Source of the DNA: Xanthomarina sp035306605
GTDB lineage: Bacteria; Bacteroidota; Bacteroidia; Flavobacteriales; Flavobacteriaceae
Assembly (NCBI GenBank): GCA_035306605.1
Contig: DATGNR010000001.1
Reading direction: 5' to 3' (one strand)
Length of the DNA: 49,202 nucleotides
In this document: piece after piece, positions 8,661 to 15,518 of the stretch
How the letters are laid out: every line of letters begins with the position of its first letter
Position numbering within the stretch: position 1 is the stretch's first letter
Made by a program: the position numbers and the translations under genes
Notes under the pieces: model-generated
What the model saw: only the letters and a program-made list of their open reading frames with translations
The model's database searches: none
What the model was told of the DNA's origin: nothing

Positions 8661-9394
8661 TAAAGCTTATTTAAAAAATCTGATTTTCTTTGTCTAGCAA
8701 CAGGTATTTTGTCATTTGAATCCATCACTACATAGCCTTCACTTTTTACAAATTCCTTTATTTTGTTGAGGTTTATAACGAACGAATTGTGAATTCTAAA
8801 AAAACAATTCTCTGGTAAAACAGTGTCTATGTCCTTCATTTTTTTGGAAACAACTATTTTATGATTGTTGACTAAGTGAAAAGTACAATAATTCCCATCG
8901 GATTCTACATACATGATTTCTTCTGGATTTAGAAAAATCATTTTGCCTTCAGTGTTTACAATTATTTTTTGTTGTTTTTGAGTGGCATTAAAGTTTAAAA
9001 GTACTTCTTCCACTTTTGAAATGGAGAAGTTGTTGGAGTGAAATTTTCTGATTTTTTTTATGGTTTCCTTTAAGTCGTCAGAGTCTATAGGTTTTAAAAG
9101 ATAATCTATAGCGTCGTTTTTTAAAGCTTTTAAAGCATGTTCGTTGTATGCTGTGGTAATAATTACAGCGTAATCTTCATGGTTTATAGAATCTAAAAAT
9201 TGAAACCCGTCCATAGTAGGCATGTTAATATCTAAAAACAAACAATCTGGAGTATGGGTTTTTAAATACTCAATGGCTTTTTCTGGACTAGTAAAAGTTT
9301 CAGTTATTAAAACATCACTATCAAAACTTTCTAACTCCCAAACAAGACTTTTTATAGCCTTTGGTTCATCGTCTACAATTACTGCTTTTATCAT
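8660..9394 (-). CDS. LytTR family response regulator
   Basis: A 244-residue two-component regulator: receiver domain (1-120) with acidic residues Asp8/Asp9, phosphoacceptor Asp55 in LFLDINMP and conserved Lys in LLKP, then a LytTR DNA-binding domain (about 140-244) with FFRIHNSFVINLNKI. LytTR proteins bind pairs of about 9-bp direct repeats separated by about 12 bp, giving a 21-bp pitch. Just such repeats stand upstream of this gene (9437-9468), 29 bp before a TATATTTG -7 box, so autoregulation is likely. The -7 box ends 5 bases from the ATG, so the mRNA would be leaderless or nearly so. It forms an operon with the histidine kinase. Confidence 0.9.
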   Translation of the reverse strand: MIKAVIVDDEPKAIKSLVWELESFDSDVLITETFTSPEKAIEYLKTHTPDCLFLDINMPTMDGFQFLDSINHEDYAVIITTAYNEHALKALKNDAIDYLLKPIDSDDLKETIKKIRKFHSNNFSISKVEEVLLNFNATQKQQKIIVNTEGKMIFLNPEEIMYVESDGNYCTFHLVNNHKIVVSKKMKDIDTVLPENCFFRIHNSFVINLNKIKEFVKSEGYVVMDSNDKIPVARQRKSDFLNKL

Positions 9395-9399
9395 ATATT

Positions 9400-9407
9400 C
9401 AAATATA
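9400..9407 (-). promoter_or_regulatory. Promoter -7 box of the LytTR regulator operon
   Basis: TATATTTG on the minus strand, identical to the -7 box of the divergent promoter at 9592. No -33 TTG lies at the usual distance, consistent with an activator-dependent promoter. The expected transcription start (about 9396) almost touches the ATG at 9394. Confidence 0.6.
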
Positions 9408-9436
9408 ACAATTTATTGTTGGGTTGTTATTATGGA

Positions 9437-9468
9437 TGTATAGTTGGTTGGGTTTTGTGTATGGATGG
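9437..9468 (-). promoter_or_regulatory. Putative LytTR operator, two repeats at 21-bp pitch (regulator promoter)
   Basis: On the minus strand the sites read CCATCCATACA (9468-9458) and CCAACTATACA (9447-9437), starting 21 bp apart. The second is identical to the site at 9531-9541. Read on the plus strand, ATAGTTGGT fits the known LytTR consensus [TA][AC][CA]GTTN[AG][TG] at eight of nine positions. The spacer from the last site to the -7 box is exactly 29 bp. Confidence 0.6.
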
Positions 9469-9509
9469 TAGTTTTTTGATAGTTTTTTGGATTTTAAAAG
9501 AGCATATTG

Positions 9510-9562
9510 CCAATTATACAATAATTTGTACCAACTATACATTATTTCATACCAACTACACT
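9510..9562 (+). promoter_or_regulatory. Putative LytTR operator, three repeats at 21-bp pitch (divergent promoter)
   Basis: CCAATTATACA (9510-9520), CCAACTATACA (9531-9541) and CCAACTACACT (9552-9562) start exactly 21 bp apart. They have the same orientation relative to the 9592 promoter as the other pair has to the regulator promoter, and the spacer to the -7 box is again 29 bp. A 68-codon ORF across this region is a by-product of the tandem repeat. Confidence 0.6.
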
Positions 9563-9591
9563 TTGGTTAATTTATTGGGTTTCTTTTTTTA

Positions 9592-9599
9592 TATATTTG
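9592..9599 (+). promoter_or_regulatory. Promoter -7 box of candidate LytTR-controlled RNA
   Basis: TATATTTG, 29 bp downstream of the three-repeat operator. No properly spaced -33 TTG is seen, as at the opposite promoter. Transcription would start near 9603 and run into the terminator at 9665-9687. Confidence 0.5.
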
Positions 9600-9602
9600 G
9601 TA

Positions 9603-9687
9603 TGCTATTAATTAAGGGATAGGCATTTCATTTTATAGATGGTTGCTATTAATCAATTAAAAAAACCAGTGAAAACTGGTTTTTTTT
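9603..9687 (+). ncRNA. Candidate small RNA under LytTR control
   Basis: An ~85-nt unit bounded by the promoter at 9592-9599 and a strong terminator hairpin (9665-9680, then seven T). No convincing ORF: an ATG at 9639 opens 21 codons that run through the terminator, with no Shine-Dalgarno sequence. The boundaries are inferred from the promoter and terminator only. It could instead be a short leader or an mRNA for a tiny peptide. Confidence 0.35.
9665..9687 (+). terminator. Rho-independent terminator (possibly bidirectional)
   Basis: Stem ACCAGT/ACTGGT extended by flanking A/T pairs around a GAAA tetraloop, followed by TTTTTTT. A-run on the other side allows use from the minus strand too, where a possible -7 box (TAAATTTG, 9837-9830) could start a second short transcript. 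Confidence 0.75.
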
Positions 9688-9850
9688 ATGTCTTATTTTA
9701 TTGAAAGTACTTATTCTAGTTTGTGGAAATATATGATTTGTGTTAAAAACTCAGGTACAATGTTTATAACTTAGCCTTTCATCTTTAGTTGCAATTTTGA
9801 ATCTTTGTTATCTGCAAGTCAGGCAAAATCAAATTTAAGTTAAGTGTTAT
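9688..9850. other. Non-coding gap, no gene seen
   Basis: No ORF of note. The only signal is a minus-strand TAAATTTG at 9837-9830 between two bidirectional terminators, without a -33 box. Together with 9395-9687 this makes a 513-bp gene-free interval. Confidence 0.4.
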
Positions 9851-9881
9851 AAAAAAAGCATCTCGAATGAGATGCTTTTTT
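9851..9881 (-). terminator. Rho-independent terminator of the phosphate transporter gene
   Basis: Stem AGCATCTC/GAGATGCT (9857-9864/9869-9876) with a 4-nt loop, flanked by A7 and T6 runs; on the minus strand it lies 27 bases after the transporter stop codon. Confidence 0.8.
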
Positions 9882-9907
9882 GTTATTATGTTATAATGGA
9901 ACAAGGC

Positions 9908-12211
9908 TTATTCTGTTTGTTCATCTGAAAGTTTAGCGGGCTTAATTGTACTATCAAATGCGCTATGGTATTCTTCTAGTAAATTCATAACAGCCGCTAA
10001 TAAATCCTTAGTCTCTAATAAAATACTAAAGTATAGTGTTGTGTTTTTAGGGCTTGATTCTTCAGTTCTAGTACGCTCCACTTGTTTTTGGATTTTAGTA
10101 CTAACTAAAGACACAATCTCTGATTTTCTGGTTAAAATAATTCCTATTTCCTCAAAAGATTGAGATTCAAAAGCATTTCTAGTATTTTCAAATAGCCTTT
10201 CAAAACGCTCGTCAACTTCTTTTAATTCTTTTATTTGACTGAATTTAAGTTTTTTATGGTTGTTGTTTACGTGTTTATGACTCACTTTAGAAATGTATTC
10301 TAAAGATTGCGCAATGTCTTGTAAATAACCAAGTACGTTAATGTAGAAACTACTTGCGCCAACACTTGATTCATCTAGGTTTTTAATAAAGTAAAAGATA
10401 TGGTCTCTTAATTCATCTATTTCTTCAGAAAGTTTTATAACCTGCTTTTTATTCTTTTTAAGCAAGGTTAAATCTTGTTTAGCCAAACCGTTAATAGCAT
10501 TGGTGTAAATTCTGTTTCCTCGTTTAATAACATGTGCAATGTTTTCTGCACTTTCGTGGATGACACCTTGAATAGAGCTGCTCTCAGCACGGGTTAAACT
10601 TCCTTCCTCTTTAGTTTCTTGTGCTTTCTTTTTATGTGCAATATAGCTTCTAACCAATAACAAGGTTGCTATTAATAAAAATATAGGCACCATAACTTCT
10701 ACATTCCAGTTAAGGAAGTAAGCAATAATAGCGGCAGAAATAAAGGCTATAAACGCGGTGAAGAACCAGCCTCCAATAACATTTAGTACACCGGCCACCC
10801 TGTAAACTGCGCTTTCTGCTCCCCAAGCTCTATCAGCTAATGATGTACCCATAGCAACCATGAAGGTTACGTATGTAGTAGATAATGGTAACTTCATTGA
10901 GGTTGCAATAGAGATCAATACAGCTGCAACCATTAAGTTTACTGCAGCACGAACTAAATCGAATGCAGGTAACTCGTATGTTTTATCTCTTTTTAATGGG
11001 ATAACAGGTTTTTCAAATTGTTTTTCAATTTTAGCTTGCCAAGATTCAGGCAGTATGTAAGACGACATTTGCGATCCTAAAATGGCAAATCTTACAAAAC
11101 TTCGTGATAAAAAATTTGGTTGAAAACGCTCTTTGGTTTCTTCTTGACTCGATAAGTCTAACGAGGTTTTAACAACGCTTTTGGCTTTACTAGAGAACCA
11201 TAAGGTTGCAACCATAATTAGTCCAGCAGCAACTAATAAAATAGTTGGTGTAGAAACTTTATCTGCTAAAAAACCCATGCTAAAAGCATCTGCAGCAACA
11301 CCAGAATCTACCCAAGCCGAATAGGATATCCATCCTGCAATTGGCACACCAATAAAATTCACCAAGTCGTTACCAGCAAAAGCTAAGGCTAAAGCAAAAG
11401 TTCCAACCAATATAATTAGTTTGTAAATATTCGTTTTAAGTAGTGTAATAAAAAGATAAGATAAGAAAGCCCAGAAGACTAAACTTAGAGAGATAATTAG
11501 AGAAACATGAGATTCCATGTAATAGTTTAGGGTGGTATTTCCTAAAAACCCAATTTCTAGGGAAGCTAAAGCAGTTCCTTTTAATCCTTTTATGAAAATA
11601 AAATAAGTGATAGACGTTAAAGCAATACCGCCAAATAAAGCACCAACCCAATTGGCTTTCTTTTCGAAATTGTATGAAAGTAAAAGTCTGGCAACCCACT
11701 GAACCAAGGCTCCTACGGAGAATGCAATGATGACCGAGAGGAGAATTCCAAATATAATTTCGGTAGCTTTAGAGGTATTGATGTAATTTATAGCTTCTGA
11801 TAATCCACCACCATCGTGTGCTACTTTAATTAAAGCCATGGCAACTGAAGCTCCTAAAAGTTCGAAAACGATAGAGACCGTTGTTGACGTTGGCATTCCA
11901 ACAGTATTGAAAAAATCCAACAACAAAATGTCCGTAATCATAACCGCCATAAAAATGATCATGATTTCATTGAACATAAATTCATGAGGGTTAAAAATCC
12001 CTTTTCTGGCAACTTCCATCATTCCACTAGAGAAAACGGCACCAACGGCAACACCTAAACTAGCCACAATCATTATGGTTCTAAATGAAATAGCTTTTGA
12101 GCCTATAGCTGAATTTAAAAAGTTAACGGCATCGTTACTTACGCCAATAACCAAATCTGCTACAGCTAAAACTGCTAGGGCGATAATCATTAATAAGTAT
12201 ATGTTTTCCAT
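9908..12211 (-). CDS. pit: PiT family inorganic phosphate transporter with C-terminal PhoU-like domain
   Basis: A 767-residue inner-membrane protein. The N-terminal two thirds is a PHO4/PiT permease with both inverted signature repeats: GVSNDAVNFLNSAIGSKA near residue 23 and FAGNDLVNFIGVPIAGW near 275. Residues from about 540 form a soluble helical domain resembling PhoU/DUF47, as in many Bacteroidota PiT proteins. It imports inorganic phosphate with H+ or Na+, or as a metal-phosphate complex. It lies 73 bp downstream of an O/P-type porin gene on the same strand, which suggests a two-step uptake route through outer and inner membranes. A near-consensus promoter (TTG-N17-GATATTTG) may exist in the 73-bp gap. 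Confidence 0.88.
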   Translation of the reverse strand: MENIYLLMIIALAVLAVADLVIGVSNDAVNFLNSAIGSKAISFRTIMIVASLGVAVGAVFSSGMMEVARKGIFNPHEFMFNEIMIIFMAVMITDILLLDFFNTVGMPTSTTVSIVFELLGASVAMALIKVAHDGGGLSEAINYINTSKATEIIFGILLSVIIAFSVGALVQWVARLLLSYNFEKKANWVGALFGGIALTSITYFIFIKGLKGTALASLEIGFLGNTTLNYYMESHVSLIISLSLVFWAFLSYLFITLLKTNIYKLIILVGTFALALAFAGNDLVNFIGVPIAGWISYSAWVDSGVAADAFSMGFLADKVSTPTILLVAAGLIMVATLWFSSKAKSVVKTSLDLSSQEETKERFQPNFLSRSFVRFAILGSQMSSYILPESWQAKIEKQFEKPVIPLKRDKTYELPAFDLVRAAVNLMVAAVLISIATSMKLPLSTTYVTFMVAMGTSLADRAWGAESAVYRVAGVLNVIGGWFFTAFIAFISAAIIAYFLNWNVEVMVPIFLLIATLLLVRSYIAHKKKAQETKEEGSLTRAESSSIQGVIHESAENIAHVIKRGNRIYTNAINGLAKQDLTLLKKNKKQVIKLSEEIDELRDHIFYFIKNLDESSVGASSFYINVLGYLQDIAQSLEYISKVSHKHVNNNHKKLKFSQIKELKEVDERFERLFENTRNAFESQSFEEIGIILTRKSEIVSLVSTKIQKQVERTRTEESSPKNTTLYFSILLETKDLLAAVMNLLEEYHSAFDSTIKPAKLSDEQTE

Positions 12212-12284
12212 ATATTTCGTTTCTTATAAGTATTTGCAAATATCTATCGCGTTTTACTTTACAATGTTATGAGAATGTTAATAA

Positions 12285-13487
12285 TTAAAAGTGTACTTCA
12301 AATTGTAATCTATAAGCTAATCTGCTATTTAAATGTTCAGTATCTATATAAGTAAAATCTGATTGGACCTTTAATTTGTGCCCTACAATGTATTTTGAAA
12401 TGCCCAAAGTGTACTCGTTGACCGTGTTTTCATTACTAACAATAGAGTTGAAATCTACATTTGAAAATCGGCTTGCAACTTCCCAATTACTTTTAAATAA
12501 ATAGCCTGCTTGTAGATTAAGTGCAGATCCAACTTGAACTATCTGGCCGGTCGGAGTACCATCATCATTTTTTGCTATAGGATCTTCGGCGTCTCGGTTT
12601 GCATATTCACCCATAAAAGAGAAGCCTTTATGTTTAAACATGGTATCGATGAAAAGCGTGGTTATGTTTGTTTTGTAGTAACCTGAATCGGTTATCATGT
12701 ATGAGCCTTGGTTGCTTTTTGTTTTAACAGCATTATTATTGAAGTTATAGGATACGCCAATAGAAAGCTTTGCAGATTCGTGTCTGTTAATTGCTCCACC
12801 AATATAATCACCTTTGTCTGGAAATAATCCTAGAGGTAGAAGTTCTAGTCGTCCGGTATATTGAAGTCCACCAATGTTTCCTGTGGTTACATTTCTTCCT
12901 TCACCTTGTGAAATAGCTATGGCTTCTCTAATAACAAATTGATCTGTTAGATTAAAGTGATGTCTTAATTGAAAGCCTAAATCTCTATCAATATTGAATT
13001 CGGCATTTAAAATAGATCGATCAACAAATTGAAGGCTTCCAGAGGAAATAAGACGATCTCTGTTTCCAGGGAGTTTTGCTTGACCAAACCATAATTCGAA
13101 ATTTTTATAAAAATTCCATTGCATTACAGCATCTAAAATAAATCTTGGGGTGTCGCTCGTATAAACAGAAGCTCCGGCCATATCTCTATTAGATAAACCC
13201 AATTCTATTTTATACTTTAATTTAGGAGTTAAAGCGTAACCGCCAAATTTTAATCTAGCTCTTCTCACCGAAAAAGCAGCTTCGCCATTTATGAGTTCGC
13301 CTTTGTTGTTTTCCCAGCTAGCTATAGTTAAAAATTGCATTCTGGCACCAATTTTCATGGTCCATGAACTATCTTGACCAACAACATTAAATACACCATT
13401 GCCAAATTTAGACGAGGATGTTTCTTGTGCGTTAACAAGATTTACTGAAACTAGTAATAGTGAAACTACAGTTACTTTAAATTTCAT
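12285..13487 (-). CDS. O/P-type phosphate porin
   Basis: A 400-residue outer-membrane protein with a signal peptide ending VNAQ and a barrel terminating in FEVHF, the C-terminal aromatic expected of a beta-barrel. Alternating beta-strands (for example ARMQFL, RRARLKFGGY, KLKYKIELGL) and WFGQAKLPGNRD match the Pfam porin O and P family, whose Pseudomonas members pass phosphate and polyphosphate. Direct neighbourhood with a PiT phosphate transporter supports phosphate as the substrate. On the minus strand upstream there is a GTTCTTTG -7-like box and loosely conserved 11-bp-pitch AT-rich repeats (AATATTA, AACATAA, AACTTTA), which may be a degenerate Pho box. Confidence 0.82.
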   Translation of the reverse strand: MKFKVTVVSLLLVSVNLVNAQETSSSKFGNGVFNVVGQDSSWTMKIGARMQFLTIASWENNKGELINGEAAFSVRRARLKFGGYALTPKLKYKIELGLSNRDMAGASVYTSDTPRFILDAVMQWNFYKNFELWFGQAKLPGNRDRLISSGSLQFVDRSILNAEFNIDRDLGFQLRHHFNLTDQFVIREAIAISQGEGRNVTTGNIGGLQYTGRLELLPLGLFPDKGDYIGGAINRHESAKLSIGVSYNFNNNAVKTKSNQGSYMITDSGYYKTNITTLFIDTMFKHKGFSFMGEYANRDAEDPIAKNDDGTPTGQIVQVGSALNLQAGYLFKSNWEVASRFSNVDFNSIVSNENTVNEYTLGISKYIVGHKLKVQSDFTYIDTEHLNSRLAYRLQFEVHF

Positions 13488-13561
13488 ATTAGGTATTTAG
13501 TTTTTGTCGTTGCAAAGAACCTAATATAAAGTTAAATTTATGTTTCCTTAATATTAAATTT

Positions 13562-13594
13562 AAGAAAAAGGCTGCCTTGGCCAAAAGCAGCCTT
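13562..13594 (-). terminator. Rho-independent terminator upstream of the porin
   Basis: 8-bp stem AAGGCTGC/GCAGCCTT with an 11-nt loop containing TTGGCCAA. Only the minus-strand side has a T-run (TTTTTCTT), so it ends a minus-strand transcript that starts to the right, before the porin's own promoter. Confidence 0.65.
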
Positions 13595-13665
13595 AGAATT
13601 CATGATAATATAGTCGACAAAAACTAAATAATTATATGAAATCAATAAATAATAGTCTTAAGACA
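13562..13665 (-). ncRNA. Candidate small RNA upstream of the phosphate porin
   Basis: A minus-strand GATATTTG box (13676-13669, one base from consensus) and the terminator at 13562-13594 delimit a ~100-nt unit with no credible ORF. No -33 TTG is seen at the right distance. It sits between two probably phosphate-regulated genes. Alternatives: read-through from an unseen start, or attenuation in a long porin leader. Confidence 0.3.
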
Positions 13666-13778
13666 GTTCAAATATCAGGTTTTAAATGAATATTAATGTA
13701 ATGAAACTATTAAGGAATCATTAAAAATCCTATTTAAAAACTGTTTTATCCTTCTTAACAACAATTAGTTAGCGTTCC

Positions 13779-13818
13779 AATGTTAAATTAATGTTATGTA
13801 AACGTTGCTTAAATGTTA
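13779..13818 (+). promoter_or_regulatory. Pho-box-like operator, four 7-bp repeats at 11-bp pitch
   Basis: AATGTTA (13779), AATGTTA (13790), AACGTTG (13801) and AATGTTA (13812) are each separated by 4 bp. Seven-bp direct repeats with 4-bp spacers are the layout of PhoB boxes (E. coli CTGTCAT), and TGTTA differs from TGTCA by one base. The last repeat ends 9 bp before the -7 box, as at E. coli pho promoters. Confidence 0.5.
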
Positions 13819-13835
13819 CTAAATTTCTATATTTG
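13805..13835 (+). promoter_or_regulatory. Promoter of the MORN-like gene
   Basis: TTG (13805-13807), 20-bp spacer, TATATTTG (13828-13835): a full match to the Bacteroidota promoter. The -33 element falls inside the Pho-box-like repeat, allowing direct control. Confidence 0.7.
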
Positions 13836-13864
13836 AATTATAACAAATAAAAACCCAATTAATT

Positions 13865-14218
13865 ATGAAGAAAGCACTCATATTTCTAACCTTTTTAATT
13901 ACTGTGGGCTCTTTTGCACAAGAAAGAGAATTAAAACTGAACAAAGACACTAATTTAATTGAAGTAGTTTACTATCACGACAATGGAGTTGTAAGCCAAA
14001 AAGGTGCTTACTCTCTAGATGGAAAGCTTCAAGGTGAGTGGTTAAGTTTTGACACAGAAGGAAGAAAAGTAGTTTCTGCGAATTATGATAATGGGAAAAA
14101 AGTCGGCAAATGGTTTTATTGGAATGATAAAACACTAAATGAAGTAGATTATAACAACAATGCAATTGCAGGTGTAAACCAATGGACTGGTAGGTCTAGC
14201 GTTGTACTGCGAAATTAA
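13865..14218 (+). CDS. Secreted MORN/YwqK-like repeat protein
   Basis: A 117-residue exported protein with signal peptide MKKALIFLTFLITVGSFAQ. The body carries the short repeats typical of MORN-variant/YwqK proteins: YYHDNGVVSQKGAYSLDGKLQG, GEWLSF and GKKVGKWFYW, each of the type 'G..(Q)GEW..Y...G'. Such proteins are often labelled as antitoxin-like, but there is no toxin partner here and the signal peptide argues against that. Real function is unknown; structural roles at the membrane are possible. The strong promoter with Pho-box-like repeats suggests induction by phosphate limitation, matching its place beside the porin and PiT transporter. Confidence 0.7.
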   Translation: MKKALIFLTFLITVGSFAQERELKLNKDTNLIEVVYYHDNGVVSQKGAYSLDGKLQGEWLSFDTEGRKVVSANYDNGKKVGKWFYWNDKTLNEVDYNNNAIAGVNQWTGRSSVVLRN

Positions 14219-14240
14219 ATAGTTTTATACTACATAAAAA

Positions 14241-14266
14241 AGCATCCTAATTAGGATGCTTTTTTA
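14241..14266. terminator. Bidirectional terminator
   Basis: Perfect 20-bp palindrome AGCATCCTAATTAGGATGCT (14241-14260) with A-run before and T-run after, between two converging genes (stop codons at 14218 and 14289). Confidence 0.85.
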
Positions 14267-14288
14267 TTTTTAGTCTAATTCATTGTGT

Positions 14289-15473
14289 TTATTCAACAGT
14301 CCATGATGCTCCCCAAGTAGCATAATCTGTTCCTGTTCCATTTCCTTCACCTGAGATAAAATCTGATTCTGTAAATGTTTCAGCAGTATCATTTTTCATT
14401 TTTAAAGTAACATCAGTGAAGGTAATATTACTTACGTGTAAATCGCCATTGATTACCCCAACTCCAGTTGGATTATCTCCAGCATCTCCGTCTAAATCGA
14501 AAGCTTCTTCAAAACCTTCAATTAATACGTTGTTAAAAACTCCTTGTGTTCCAGCTCTTAATCTAATAGCTTCGTTTCCTGTATTAGAACCTTGACCTAT
14601 AATTGTTAAGTTGGTTACTGTTGGCTTTGAGTAGAATCCAGCGGCATTGCTGAAATCTGTATTGTATCCATCAGCTTCAATTCCTTTGTCGTGATCTGCA
14701 CCGTGTTTCACATAAGCATTTGTAATAGTTCCTGTGTATCCTTCGGTCCAATCTATAGAATCGTCTTGAGCATTTACAACTGAAACATAACTTGCGTTTA
14801 CAGTTCCTCCAAAAAATTCAACACCGTCATCTTTACCTTCAAAAGCTTGAATGTACTCTACTACAGTACCATTTCCTACACCGTAAAAAGAGAACCCGTT
14901 GTTTTCTGATTGTCCATCAGCAGCACCACCAGAATATTCAACACGTACATAACGTAATATACCTGAGTCGTCTGAAGCATCTGTACCTCCATAAGGTAAA
15001 CTTGCAATTTCAGAAGTAGAAGTAGCGTTTCCAGTAACAGAGTTAATTGGAGCTTTACCTAAAAGGATAATTCCTCCCCAATCTCCTGCAGATGGAGACG
15101 ACGCATCAGAAGTAAAAACAATTGGGCTATTTGCTGAACCATTAGCAATTATTTTGGCGCCTTGAGAAATAGCTATGTAAACATTTGCTCCTGAAGCAAG
15201 TGCTTTAATAGTCATTCCAGCAGGAATCTCTAAGGTTGTTCCGCTAGCCATGATTAAAGATCCGTTTATTTTGTAAGTATTGTTAGCATCAAGAATTAAA
15301 TCTTGGGTATAAGTCCCAGATAGGAAAATGGTTTCTGGGTTTGGAGTTTGATTACCTCCATTTGTGTTGTTGGTAACACTATTGTCTGTAATGATAATGT
15401 CTGATGTATCGTCTGATGAGCAAGAGAAAAGCATGCTTATTAGTGCAATTCCTAAAATTAAGTTGTTTTTCAT
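14289..15473 (-). CDS. Surface lipoprotein with right-handed beta-helix-like repeats
   Basis: A 394-residue lipoprotein: the lipobox LFSCSSDD puts the lipidated cysteine at residue 18, followed by an Asn/Thr-rich linker (about 20-48). The body has repeated beta-rung patterns (SGTYTQDLILD, GKDDGVEFFGGTVNAS, DDSIDWTEGYTG, GIEADGY) suggestive of a pectate-lyase-like parallel beta-helix. No enzyme active site can be identified. It lies 45 bp after the TonB receptor gene on the same strand, so it is probably the cell-surface partner of that receptor, much as SusD partners SusC, though it is not itself SusD-like. Homologues are sometimes labelled 'multidrug transporter', which the sequence does not support. 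Confidence 0.7.
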   Translation of the reverse strand: MKNNLILGIALISMLFSCSSDDTSDIIITDNSVTNNTNGGNQTPNPETIFLSGTYTQDLILDANNTYKINGSLIMASGTTLEIPAGMTIKALASGANVYIAISQGAKIIANGSANSPIVFTSDASSPSAGDWGGIILLGKAPINSVTGNATSTSEIASLPYGGTDASDDSGILRYVRVEYSGGAADGQSENNGFSFYGVGNGTVVEYIQAFEGKDDGVEFFGGTVNASYVSVVNAQDDSIDWTEGYTGTITNAYVKHGADHDKGIEADGYNTDFSNAAGFYSKPTVTNLTIIGQGSNTGNEAIRLRAGTQGVFNNVLIEGFEEAFDLDGDAGDNPTGVGVINGDLHVSNITFTDVTLKMKNDTAETFTESDFISGEGNGTGTDYATWGASWTVE

Positions 15474-15518
15474 TTTTTTCTAGTTTGATTTAATTTTTGT
15501 TTAGTTTATTAATTGTGT

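Larger units (their letters stand above)
13488..13864. other. Divergent control region between porin and MORN-like gene
   Basis: 377 bp without a gene longer than about 20 codons. It holds the porin promoter region, a minus-strand terminator (13562-13594), a possible small RNA, the Pho-box-like repeats and the MORN-like gene promoter, listed separately. Confidence 0.6.

Noticed and set aside
9416..9622. 68-codon plus-strand ORF with repeated NYT-like residues
   Set aside because: It is produced by the 21-bp operator repeats (a multiple of three) and overlaps promoters; no signal of coding.
13530..13562. 11-bp-pitch AT-rich repeats read on the plus strand beside the porin
   Set aside because: Wrong orientation for the porin and poorly matching; only the weaker minus-strand reading was kept, as a remark.
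13865..14218. MORN-like protein as the antitoxin of a toxin-antitoxin pair
   Set aside because: It has a signal peptide and no toxin gene beside it.
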